Below are positions 33,501 to 41,141 of a DNA stretch of 64,000 nt, in pieces (position 1 is the first letter of the stretch; each line of letters begins with the position of its first letter). This DNA comes from Tabrizicola flagellatus (GTDB taxonomy: Bacteria; Pseudomonadota; Alphaproteobacteria; Rhodobacterales; Rhodobacteraceae): the NCBI RefSeq assembly GCF_008271465.1, contig NZ_VMDU01000006.1, forward strand, positions 1 to 64,000, read 5' to 3'. Made by a program: the position numbers and the translations under genes. The notes beneath the pieces were generated by a model. The model had not been told where the DNA came from, made no database searches, and saw only the letters and a list, made by a program, of their open reading frames with translations.

Positions 33501-34941
33501 CCGCGCGGGTCAGGTCTTCGCGGGTGGCGCCTTCTTCCTTGCGCTCGGCCTGATCGGTTTCCGGATCGCCCTTGCCCTTCTGGACCTGACCGAGCTTTCG
33601 ACCGACGAGGCGCAATACTGGTTCTGGGGCCAGACGCTGGAATTCGGCGCCTATTCCAAGCCGCCGCTGATCGGCTGGATCCTGCGGGCTGCAACCGAGC
33701 TTCTCGGCCAGAGCGTCTGGGCCGTGCGACTGCCTGCCGTGCTGTTTCACGCCGCGACGGCGGGCGTGATCTTCCTTGCCGCCCGCCGAATGGCTCCGCG
33801 CCCGGTGGCCGAACTGGCGGCGCTGCTGTACCTCGTCGCACCGGCGGTGACGCTGGGGTCGGCGGTGATGACCACCGACACGCCGATGCTCCTGGCGGCG
33901 GCGGTGGCGCTCTGGGCACAGCTGCGCGCCGGAGAGGCGCGGCTGGCCGGAGGCCGCGACCGCGCGGCGGCCGTCATCCTGGGCCTTGCGCTGGGGCTGG
34001 GGATCCTGGCCAAGCATGCGATGCTGTTCTGGCTGGCCGGCGGCCTGGCCGCCGCCGTCCTGTCGCCCGGGCTGCGCCCGGGGCGGTCCGACGCGGCGCT
34101 CGCGCTGGCGGTGATGCTGGTCGTCGTCGCGCCACATGTAGTCTGGCTGCGGCAGCACGGTTTCATCACGCTGCACCATGTCGAGGACATCACCGCCGGC
34201 GGCGGGCTGTCGCTGCTACGCCCGCTGCGCTTTCTGGCCGAGCAGTTCCTGGTCGCCGGGCCGATCCTGTTCCCGGCGATGATCCTGGGGCTGGTGGCGG
34301 GGGGAGCGCCGGCGGGGGTGGCGGCGCTGGCGCTGGTGCCGCTGGTCATCGTGGTGGGGCAGGCCGCCAAGGGCCCGGCCCTTGCCAACTGGGCGGTTCT
34401 GTATCTGGTGCCCGGAGCGATCCTGGGGGCGCTGTGGCTGGTGCGGCACCGTGCGCTGGCCCGGCTGGCGCTGGGGCTGGGGCTGCTGGTTGCGCTGGCC
34501 CTGCCCATGATGAAGGCCTTCGGAACCGGGGTGCAGCGGCCCGACGGACGCCCGGTCCTGTCGCGCTATCTGGGCCACGGCGAGATCGCCACCTGGGCGC
34601 TGGAAACGGCGCGGGAGGCCGGCGCACAGGCCCTGGTCTCACAGGACCGCGACCTCCTGGCCGATCTGTCCTGGTTCGGCGCGACGGGAGGACTGGCGAT
34701 CCGCGCCGTCCCGCCAAAGGGCCTGCCCGCACATCACTGGGAGATGACCGCCCCCTACGACCCCGCCCGGGACGGCTGTGCGGTGCTGCTTCTGCGCGCA
34801 GGCGCCGCGCTGCCCGTCGCCGAGGCCGCCGAGATCGCCCGTCTGGTCGCCCCACCCGGCTTTGCCGGAGGACAGGAGCTGGTGCTTTACCGCCTGCCCG
34901 GCCCGGCCTGCCCAGCCGCCCTGCAGTCACCGGAGCCCTGA
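33487..34941 (+). CDS. ArnT-like membrane glycosyltransferase (GT83/PMT_2), copy 1
   Basis: A 484-residue polytopic protein of the ArnT/PMT_2 type with about ten helices. The first periplasmic loop has LLDLTELSTDEAQYWFW, where the DE pair is the usual catalytic carboxylate position, followed by FGAYSKPPLIGWI. Such enzymes move a sugar from undecaprenyl phosphate to lipid A or core LPS on the periplasmic face. ATG at 33487 overlaps the LABN gene by 14 bases; an ATG at 33460 is also in frame. Confidence 0.88.
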   Translation: MPATDRAGQVFAGGAFFLALGLIGFRIALALLDLTELSTDEAQYWFWGQTLEFGAYSKPPLIGWILRAATELLGQSVWAVRLPAVLFHAATAGVIFLAARRMAPRPVAELAALLYLVAPAVTLGSAVMTTDTPMLLAAAVALWAQLRAGEARLAGGRDRAAAVILGLALGLGILAKHAMLFWLAGGLAAAVLSPGLRPGRSDAALALAVMLVVVAPHVVWLRQHGFITLHHVEDITAGGGLSLLRPLRFLAEQFLVAGPILFPAMILGLVAGGAPAGVAALALVPLVIVVGQAAKGPALANWAVLYLVPGAILGALWLVRHRALARLALGLGLLVALALPMMKAFGTGVQRPDGRPVLSRYLGHGEIATWALETAREAGAQALVSQDRDLLADLSWFGATGGLAIRAVPPKGLPAHHWEMTAPYDPARDGCAVLLLRAGAALPVAEAAEIARLVAPPGFAGGQELVLYRLPGPACPAALQSPEP

Positions 34942-34942
34942 C

Positions 34943-35689
34943 ATGAGCTACCAGCGCCTCGTGATCGCCTATCTGCTGGTCTTCATCCTGGCGCAGGCCG
35001 TCTTCGCCGCCTTTCCCGGCATCGACCTTGCGGTGTCGCGCCTGTTCGCGGTCGAAGGCGGCGGGTTCACCTGGGCCACGGGGCCGGGTCGGACGATCAA
35101 CCTGACACTCCGCCGGCTGGGCGAGATCGTCACGCTGATCCTGATCCTGGCCTATCTGGCCGGCCTGTTCCTCAGCCGGTTCAGAGGGGACGACCTTCGG
35201 CTTGTGGCCTATCCGGTCCTCAGCGTGGCGCTGGCAAGCGGCGTCATCGCCAACCTGCTGCTGAAACATCATGTCGGCCGCGCCCGCCCGGACACCCTGG
35301 CCGAGTTCGGCGGCACCGCAGACTTCTCCCCGGCCTGGCAGGTGGTGCAGGAATGCGTGCGCAACTGTTCCTTCACGTCGGGAGAGGTGGCGCTGGCCGC
35401 CGGGCTGGCCCTGCCGATCCTGGCGATCCTCTGGCCGCATCTGACGCGCCGGGGAGCGCGTCTGCTGGCCATCGGAGCGGCGGTCGGCTACATCGCGCTG
35501 GTCTCGCTGCTGCGCATCGGACTGGGCCGGCATTTTCTCAGCGATGCGGTGTTTTCGGTGCTGTTCGGCGCCGGCGCGGCGCTGGCGCTTTACCCCGTCC
35601 TGCGCATAGATGCCGCCCGGCGCCATCTGCCCCAGTGGGTCGAGCGCCGGTCCCGGCCGCAATCGGGCGAACGGAGAGGCGTGCATTGA
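34943..35689 (+). CDS. PAP2-family phosphatase, copy 1 (altered SGH motif)
   Basis: A 248-residue membrane phosphatase with about six helices. Motif 1 KHHVGRARP fits KX6RP, motif 3 RIGLGRHFLSD fits RX5HX3D with the nucleophilic histidine, but motif 2 reads CSFTSGE where PSGH is usual, so the general-acid histidine position carries glutamate. Family members include LpxE, LpxF and undecaprenyl-pyrophosphate phosphatases. Sits one base after the first ArnT-like gene and overlaps the next start. Confidence 0.88.
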   Translation: MSYQRLVIAYLLVFILAQAVFAAFPGIDLAVSRLFAVEGGGFTWATGPGRTINLTLRRLGEIVTLILILAYLAGLFLSRFRGDDLRLVAYPVLSVALASGVIANLLLKHHVGRARPDTLAEFGGTADFSPAWQVVQECVRNCSFTSGEVALAAGLALPILAILWPHLTRRGARLLAIGAAVGYIALVSLLRIGLGRHFLSDAVFSVLFGAGAALALYPVLRIDAARRHLPQWVERRSRPQSGERRGVH

Positions 35690-37338
35690 CGACTCTTTCC
35701 GCGCCGCATCCCGTCACCGGCACGCGCGCCGCCTGGCACTGGCTGGCGCTGGCGCTCTTCGCGCTTCTGGCCTTCCTGCCAGCGCAGTCGGCCCTGCCGG
35801 TCACCGACCGCGACGAGGCGCGTTTCGTTCAGGCCAGCCGGCAGATGGTGGAAAGCCGCGACTTCGTGGACATCCGCTTTCAGGACGAGCCCCGGCACAA
35901 GAAGCCGGTCGGAATCTACTGGCTGCAAAGCGCCGCCGTCCTGGCGGCGGGCGGCGGGCCGGATGCACCGCTCTGGGTCTACCGGCTGCCCTCGCTTGCC
36001 GGGGCGGTGCTGTCGGTGCTGCTGGTGGCGGTGGCGGGGGCGCCGCTGTTCGGGCGGAGACCGGCATTGCTGGCGGCGGCGCTTTTCGCGGGAACCCTGG
36101 TGATCGGCGGCGAGGCGCGGATCGCCAAGACCGATGCGGCGCTTCTGGCGACGACCCTGGCCGCGCAGGCGGTGCTGGCGCGGCTCTATCTGCGCGAAAC
36201 GGTCGGACGGCCGGCGGTCTGGGGCTTCTGGCTGGCGATCGCGGCCGGACTGCTGATCAAGGGGCCGATCGGGCCGATGGTGCCGGGGCTGACGGCACTG
36301 GCACTGGTGGCGCTGGACCGGCGGGCGGGCTGGCTGCGCCCGCTGGCCGCACCGCTGCCGATCGCCGCCGCGCTGGCGCTGGTCCTGCCCTGGGTCCTGG
36401 CGATCACGCTGCGCACGGAGGGGGCCTTCTGGACCGGATCGGTCGGCGCCGACCTTCTGCCGAAGATCGCCGCGGGACAGGAGGGGAAGGGCGCCCCGCC
36501 GGGAACCTATCTGCTGGCTCTGCCCGTGACCTTCTGGCCGGCGCTGCCGCTCTTGATCCTGGCGCTGCCGGCGATCTGGCGGGCACGGCGAGCGCCGGCG
36601 ACGCGGTTCTGCCTGGCCTGGGCGATCCCGGTCTGGCTGGTCTACGAGGCGGTGCCGACCAAGCTGATCCACTACACGCTGCCCGCCCTGCCCGCGCTGG
36701 CCCTTCTTGCCGTGGGGCACCTGCCGGCGACGGCAAGCGCGGTCCCGCGCCTCTTGCGGGGGCTGGCGGTGCTGGCCTTCCTGCCCGGTCTTGCCCTAGG
36801 CGGTTTCGTCCTGAACTACAGCGCAAATGCAGGCGACCGGGCCGCAGCGGCGCTGGTGCTGGCCGGACTTGCGGGGGCGGTCATCGCGGGTGGCCTGGCG
36901 ATCCGCTTCTGGCGACGGTCCCAGCCCGTGGGCCTTGTCGCGGCACTGGCGGCGGCAGGGGTGATCCTGCATGGGGCGCTGATCTCGGCCGCGGCGCGGA
37001 TGCCGCAGCTCTGGCCGACCGAGGCGGCAATGGCACTGGCCGGCGAGGTCGCCGCCGGGCAGGGTTGCGACCGGCCACGGCTGACCGGATGGGGCTATCA
37101 GGAACCCTCGCTGGTCTGGCGCGGGGGACGCGATACCCGGCTGCTGCCGGCCTCGGCCCCGGTGCAAGAGGCGATCCGCCCCGGCGCCTGCCAGGTTGTC
37201 ATCCACCTGCGCGACGCTTCGCCCGATCTTGACGCAGAGACCCCGGGATGTCAGCTGACCGGAACGGTCGAGGGATTGGCCATCGGGGCGGGCAAGTGGG
37301 TGACGCTGGACATTCTGGATTGCCGGGGGACACCGTGA
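35686..37338 (+). CDS. ArnT-like membrane glycosyltransferase (GT83/PMT_2), copy 2
   Basis: A 550-residue ArnT-like protein. The first loop has ALPVTDRDEARFVQASRQM with the catalytic DE pair, then FQDEPRHKKPVGIYWLQ, a motif strongly conserved in ArnT and rhizobial Rgt transferases. About eleven helices and a short C-terminal periplasmic domain. The TTG start at 35686 overlaps the PAP2 stop (TTGA) and has GGAGAGG 6 bases upstream. Distinct in sequence from the first ArnT-like protein of this operon, so it probably adds sugar at a different site. Confidence 0.9.
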   Translation: MTTLSAPHPVTGTRAAWHWLALALFALLAFLPAQSALPVTDRDEARFVQASRQMVESRDFVDIRFQDEPRHKKPVGIYWLQSAAVLAAGGGPDAPLWVYRLPSLAGAVLSVLLVAVAGAPLFGRRPALLAAALFAGTLVIGGEARIAKTDAALLATTLAAQAVLARLYLRETVGRPAVWGFWLAIAAGLLIKGPIGPMVPGLTALALVALDRRAGWLRPLAAPLPIAAALALVLPWVLAITLRTEGAFWTGSVGADLLPKIAAGQEGKGAPPGTYLLALPVTFWPALPLLILALPAIWRARRAPATRFCLAWAIPVWLVYEAVPTKLIHYTLPALPALALLAVGHLPATASAVPRLLRGLAVLAFLPGLALGGFVLNYSANAGDRAAAALVLAGLAGAVIAGGLAIRFWRRSQPVGLVAALAAAGVILHGALISAAARMPQLWPTEAAMALAGEVAAGQGCDRPRLTGWGYQEPSLVWRGGRDTRLLPASAPVQEAIRPGACQVVIHLRDASPDLDAETPGCQLTGTVEGLAIGAGKWVTLDILDCRGTP

Positions 37339-38198
37339 AACACGCCGGATCGGGGGAGGAGCTGCTGACTCAGGTCCGGCCAGAGGAGGCGACTTCGGCC
37401 GCACCGGCACCCGTTCCAAACCTGGCTGCGGGGCAGAGCCGGCTGTCGCTGGCCATCAGCCTGGCCTGTGCCCTGTTCCTGGTGGCGGTGGCCGTCGACC
37501 CCGTGGTGCGCGACTACGCCCGCTCGCTGGACCCGACCCTGGTCGGTGCCCTGCGCCTTGCGACCGAGTTCGGCAACTCGGCCTGGCCATTGGGTATCGG
37601 GCTGCTCCTTCTGGCCTGCATCGCCCTGGCGCGACGCAGGATCCCGGACGATCCGTCCGGGTCCCTCGCGCAGTTGCGCTCGACGTTGATGTTCATGATC
37701 GCCTCGGTCGCGGTCAGCGGCATCCTGGCCAATCTGGCGAAGAACGTCATCGGCCGCGCCCGCCCCTCTGCCATGCCCGATATCGGCGTGCTGGAGTTTT
37801 CCCCCCTGGCGCTGATGCCGAGCTGGGCCGCGTTCCCGTCGGGACATGCCACGACCGCAACCGCCTGCGCCGTGGCGCTGGCGCTGTCCTGCCCGCGCTA
37901 CGCCTGGGCCTGGCTTTCGGTTGGCGGCATCGCCGCGCTGTCGCGGCCTTTCCTGGCCGTGCACTGGATGAGCGATGCGCTGGCCGGGATGGTCCTGGGC
38001 ACCGTGATCACGTTGGCCATCCGCAAGGCGATGCTGGCCCGCGGGCACCGTTTCGGAGTCGAGCCGGGCGCATTGGCCCAAAGCCTTGCCGCCGCCCTGG
38101 CCGAGATCGGCGGACTGGCCGGCAAGGGCCTTGGCCTGGGACAGTCCGCGCTGAGGGCGTTTCGGCGCAAGGCGTTCCCCGGCCGGACCGAGGACTGA
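37335..38198 (+). CDS. PAP2-family phosphatase, copy 2 (canonical)
   Basis: A 287-residue membrane phosphatase with all three motifs intact: KNVIGRARP, FPSGHATTA, and SRPFLAVHWMSD. The N-terminus has a hydrophilic extension of about 40 residues. The GTG start at 37335 overlaps the stop of the preceding transferase (GTGA). Last gene of the operon; the tRNA gene 62 bases further is on the other strand. LpxE/LpxF-type lipid A dephosphorylation is the likely role given the neighbours; recycling of undecaprenyl pyrophosphate is the alternative. Confidence 0.9.
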   Translation: MKHAGSGEELLTQVRPEEATSAAPAPVPNLAAGQSRLSLAISLACALFLVAVAVDPVVRDYARSLDPTLVGALRLATEFGNSAWPLGIGLLLLACIALARRRIPDDPSGSLAQLRSTLMFMIASVAVSGILANLAKNVIGRARPSAMPDIGVLEFSPLALMPSWAAFPSGHATTATACAVALALSCPRYAWAWLSVGGIAALSRPFLAVHWMSDALAGMVLGTVITLAIRKAMLARGHRFGVEPGALAQSLAAALAEIGGLAGKGLGLGQSALRAFRRKAFPGRTED

Positions 38199-38259
38199 GC
38201 CGTCGCAGGCCACGACCCGACCCTTTTGGACCGGCGTCAGATCACTGTCCTGGGAAAAC

Positions 38260-38335
38260 TGGTGGAGCAGAGGGGGATCGAACCCCTGACCTTATCATTG
38301 CGAACGATACGCTCTCCCAACTGAGCTACTGCCCC
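38260..38335 (-). tRNA. tRNA-Ala (CGC)
   Basis: The minus strand folds into a standard 76-nt cloverleaf with encoded CCA. Acceptor GGGGCAG/CTGCTCC contains the G3-U70 wobble pair that identifies alanine tRNA. The anticodon loop TTCGCAA gives CGC, which reads GCG. The T arm AGGGG-TTCGATC-CCCCT is perfect. Confidence 0.97.
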
Positions 38336-38394
38336 ATCCGCAGAGCGCTATTCAGCGCAAATCCCGGGGAGTGTCAAGCCGCGTCGGCGCCGGA

Positions 38395-38838
38395 TCAGCG
38401 TGCATGCTGACGGACGAAGGCCACGATGTCCGCAGCAGGACGCGCCCCGGCCAGCCGCGCGACCTCGCGTCCGTTCCGGTAGAGGATCAGAGCGGGGATG
38501 CCGCGGATGCCGGCACGCGCCGAGATCTCCTGGTGCTGATCGGTGTTCAGCTTCCCCAGCCGCGCCTCTTGCGCCAGCACCTTCGCAGCCTTGGCGAATT
38601 CCGGGGCCATCGCCCGGCACGGGCCGCACCAGGGCGCCCAGTAATCGACGAGAACCGGAAGGCTGTCGCCCCGCGTCATCTTGTCATGGGTGGCAGCGTC
38701 CAGTTCGGCGACCTCGCCATTTACGAGGACGGCCCCGCAGACCCCGCATTTGGGCGCATCGCCCAATCGGGACGCGGGCACACGATTCGCCTGGCCACAG
38801 GCGGTGCAGGTCAGTTTCAGGGCATCGGCTACAGGCAT
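38395..38838 (-). CDS. trxC: Thioredoxin 2 (zinc-finger thioredoxin)
   Basis: A 147-residue TrxC-type thioredoxin. N-terminal zinc ribbon with CTACGQANRVP and CGVCGA; then a thioredoxin domain with active site YWAPWCGPCRAMAPEF and the cis-proline loop GIRGIPALILY. Reduces cytoplasmic disulfides, commonly under oxidative stress. ATG at 38838 chosen because GAGG lies 6 bases upstream. Confidence 0.96.
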   Translation of the reverse strand: MPVADALKLTCTACGQANRVPASRLGDAPKCGVCGAVLVNGEVAELDAATHDKMTRGDSLPVLVDYWAPWCGPCRAMAPEFAKAAKVLAQEARLGKLNTDQHQEISARAGIRGIPALILYRNGREVARLAGARPAADIVAFVRQHAR

Positions 38839-38912
38839 GGCAGACCTCACAGCTAGTCAGCTTTGAAGATGTGTTCGCTACAGAGGTTGCGCAAGGGGGC
38901 AGGCATGAGGCG

Positions 38913-39230
38913 TCAGAGAAAATCCTCTTCCTCGCCCGCGACGTCGATGCCGAGCGCGTCGAGGCCGGCTTCCAGGTTCTCGGCCAGATGCGGCATGCCC
39001 ATCAGGTAATCGGCCGTGGGGGTCGTGGCCTCGGCAACCGCGGTGGCCACGGCCTCGTCAAAGTCCTCGGGTTCGAAGGCGCCCCGACCGACCCAGGCGA
39101 CCGCGGTCAGTTGCGCCTTTTCATCATCGTTCAGCGCATCGATGAACGCATGCAGCTCGGCGTCACCGACGCCGGCCTCGCGCGCCAGGTAGATGACATG
39201 CACGACCTTCTGCGGGCTGATTTCCAGCAT
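38913..39230 (-). CDS. DUF3775 protein
   Basis: A 105-residue acidic cytoplasmic protein (MLEISPQKVVHVIYLAREAG... ending GEEEDFL) matching the DUF3775 family of alphaproteobacteria. Mostly helical by appearance, no catalytic motif. Function unknown. Upstream of trxC on the same strand, 74 bases apart. Confidence 0.8.
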   Translation of the reverse strand: MLEISPQKVVHVIYLAREAGVGDAELHAFIDALNDDEKAQLTAVAWVGRGAFEPEDFDEAVATAVAEATTPTADYLMGMPHLAENLEAGLDALGIDVAGEEEDFL

Positions 39231-39290
39231 GGCGGGCCTCCCTTTCCGGGACCATGGTCGCGCATGCCGCGCCCCGGCGCAAGCGATGCG

Positions 39291-39626
39291 TCAAGGGATA
39301 GCTGCCCCAATCGCCCAGACTGTCAATCCATGCGCCAGAGCCCCGGCAAGCGTCGCCAGCACGACCGAACGGCCTGCGGCATAGGCAGCGAGCACTGCCA
39401 GCGTGCCCACCGCGACCGGCGCGAACGCGCGCATCTCGGGCGACAGCGTCGGCAGGATCGCCGCGACGAACAGCGTGGCGATGGCGGCGGGTCCGGTGGC
39501 CGACAGGAACCGCTCCAGCCAGCCGCTGGCGGCCATGCGGTCGCTGCGCAGGATCACCGGCAGGGCGCGGAAGGCCCAGTTCGCGGCCCCGGCCATCAGG
39601 GCGACGGTCAGCAGCTCCCAGTTCAT
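39291..39626 (-). CDS. azlD: AzlD-family branched-chain amino acid exporter subunit
   Basis: A 111-residue membrane protein with four helices (LLTVALMAGAANWAFRALPVIL, GPAAIATLFVAAILPTL, VGTLAVLAAYAAGRSVVLATLAGALAHGL). Pairs with AzlC to export branched-chain amino acids or analogues. Its ATG overlaps the azlC stop (ATGA). Confidence 0.9.
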   Translation of the reverse strand: MNWELLTVALMAGAANWAFRALPVILRSDRMAASGWLERFLSATGPAAIATLFVAAILPTLSPEMRAFAPVAVGTLAVLAAYAAGRSVVLATLAGALAHGLTVWAIGAAIP

Positions 39627-40309
39627 CGGCGCACCAGCCCGGCCAGCGCCCCGGCCAGCATCCCCATCAGGATGCCGCTGGTCGCGCTGATGGCCAGCGT
39701 CGCCGCCACCGTCACCAGGCCTGCCACCGCGATGACGGGCAACTGGCGACGGCTGAGGATCGACAGGAGCAGAGCGAGGAACAGGGCCGGCAACATGAAG
39801 CCGAGGCCGGCACTGAGCGCGGGCCAGCCGTCCAGCGCGCCGCCCCCGGCCAGCGCCCCGACGACCGTGCCACCGACCCAGGCCGCATAGGCCCCGATCC
39901 CGAGGCCCGACATCCAGGCCTCGGAGAACCGCTGCCCGCGGGCCAGCGCGCCCAGCGCCTGGCCGAAGACCTCGTCGGTCAGGCCGAAGGCCCAGGCCCA
40001 GGCATGGCGGGTCGAGGCGCCCTCCCCGGCCTCGCGCATCAGGGCGGGGCCGTAAAGCACATGGCGCAGGTTCATCGCGATCAGGGTGAAGGCCGTGACC
40101 AGGACCGGCGCCGCGCTGGACAGGAGCGCAAGCGCCAGGAACTGCGAGGCCCCGGCATAGATCAGCAGCGACAGGGCAAAGGCCTCGGTCGCGGTAAACC
40201 CGGCACGGGTCGCGGCCACGCCGAAAGAGAAGGCGATCGGAAAGTAGCCCAGGACGATGGGCAGGCTTGCGGCCAGTCCGGCAAGGAAGGTGGGCTTGGT
40301 CGCGGTCAT
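39623..40309 (-). CDS. azlC: AzlC-family branched-chain amino acid exporter subunit
   Basis: A 228-residue membrane protein. Family signature FPIAFSFGVAATRAGFTATEAFALSLLIYAGASQF lies near the N-terminus (residues about 22-56), with MNLRHVLYGPALM after it. ATG at 40309 and an adjacent GTG at 40312 are both possible starts; no clear ribosome site. Coupled to azlD. Confidence 0.92.
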   Translation of the reverse strand: MTATKPTFLAGLAASLPIVLGYFPIAFSFGVAATRAGFTATEAFALSLLIYAGASQFLALALLSSAAPVLVTAFTLIAMNLRHVLYGPALMREAGEGASTRHAWAWAFGLTDEVFGQALGALARGQRFSEAWMSGLGIGAYAAWVGGTVVGALAGGGALDGWPALSAGLGFMLPALFLALLLSILSRRQLPVIAVAGLVTVAATLAISATSGILMGMLAGALAGLVRR

Positions 40310-40439
40310 CACCGGGCAGGGCTAGCGCGGGCGGGGGGCTTTGGTCAATGGCCGGTTCCGCTCTGGAAAGCCTGACTTGTGGCTGCCGTCCCGGCCCGCC
40401 ACCCTGACCCGAGCCAGCCCCCAGCCAAAGGACCGGAAC

Positions 40440-41093
40440 ATGCGCCTTCCCACCCTTGCCGCGGTCGTCGCAACGGCCACCTTCGCCCCCGCCCATGCCC
40501 AGGTCCGCGAGATCCCCGGAACCGGGTTCGAGGCCGGCAACTGGATCGGGGGCGCCTATACGGATGCCGACGGCAAGTTCTCGTACTGCTACGCCACGGT
40601 CAGCTACATGAACGGCCAGACGCTCTGGCTGGGGCTTTATCCCAACGACACCCTGTCGATCCTGCTTTCGCAGCCGGATGTCCGGTTCAAGCCGGGACAG
40701 ACCTTCGAGCTCTGGGTGATGATGGAAACCGGCCTGCCGATGATCGGCAAGGGCGAAGCCTGGGACGAGACTTACGGCGGGATCACCTACACGGGGATCG
40801 AGGCGACGGTCGATTTCCTGAACAGCGGCCGCTACCTGCGGATGCTGGGCATGGGAATCGACGACGGGTTCGACGTGGATGGCATCGGCCCGGCGCTGGT
40901 GCAGGCGCAGGACTGCCTGGCCAGGCAGGGCGCGGCGGCCGGCCGGCTGCCGGGAGGCGAGCCCGCAGTCAAGTCGCCGCCCGCCGTGCCGGGCCTGACC
41001 AAACCCAGGACCAGCGGCATCGGCGCGGAGGGGGGCGCTTCACCCCGACCCGGGGGTGCCTTGGGCACCCCCGTGCCGAAACCGCAACCCTGA
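40440..41093 (+). CDS. Secreted protein of unknown function with Pro/Gly-rich tail
   Basis: A 217-residue protein with a cleavable signal peptide (MRLPTLAAVVATATFAPAHAQ). The globular part has many aromatic beta-like strands (YCYATVSYMNGQTLWLGLYP, TFELWVMMETGLPMIG) and two cysteines. The last 55 residues are proline- and glycine-rich and look disordered. I do not recognise the family. Followed by a perfect convergent palindrome before gcvP. Confidence 0.75.
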   Translation: MRLPTLAAVVATATFAPAHAQVREIPGTGFEAGNWIGGAYTDADGKFSYCYATVSYMNGQTLWLGLYPNDTLSILLSQPDVRFKPGQTFELWVMMETGLPMIGKGEAWDETYGGITYTGIEATVDFLNSGRYLRMLGMGIDDGFDVDGIGPALVQAQDCLARQGAAAGRLPGGEPAVKSPPAVPGLTKPRTSGIGAEGGASPRPGGALGTPVPKPQP

Positions 41094-41106
41094 CGGCAGG
41101 ACCAAC

Positions 41107-41135
41107 CCCAGGAATTTTCGACGAAAATTCCTGGG
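41107..41135. terminator. Perfect 29-base palindrome between convergent genes
   Basis: CCCAGGAATTTTCG-A-CGAAAATTCCTGGG, a 14-base-pair stem with a one-base centre, 13 bases after the secreted-protein stop and 6 bases before the gcvP stop. It should act as a two-way terminator or mRNA stabiliser. Same core as the element at 11801-11829. Confidence 0.7.
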
Positions 41136-41141
41136 CTGCGC

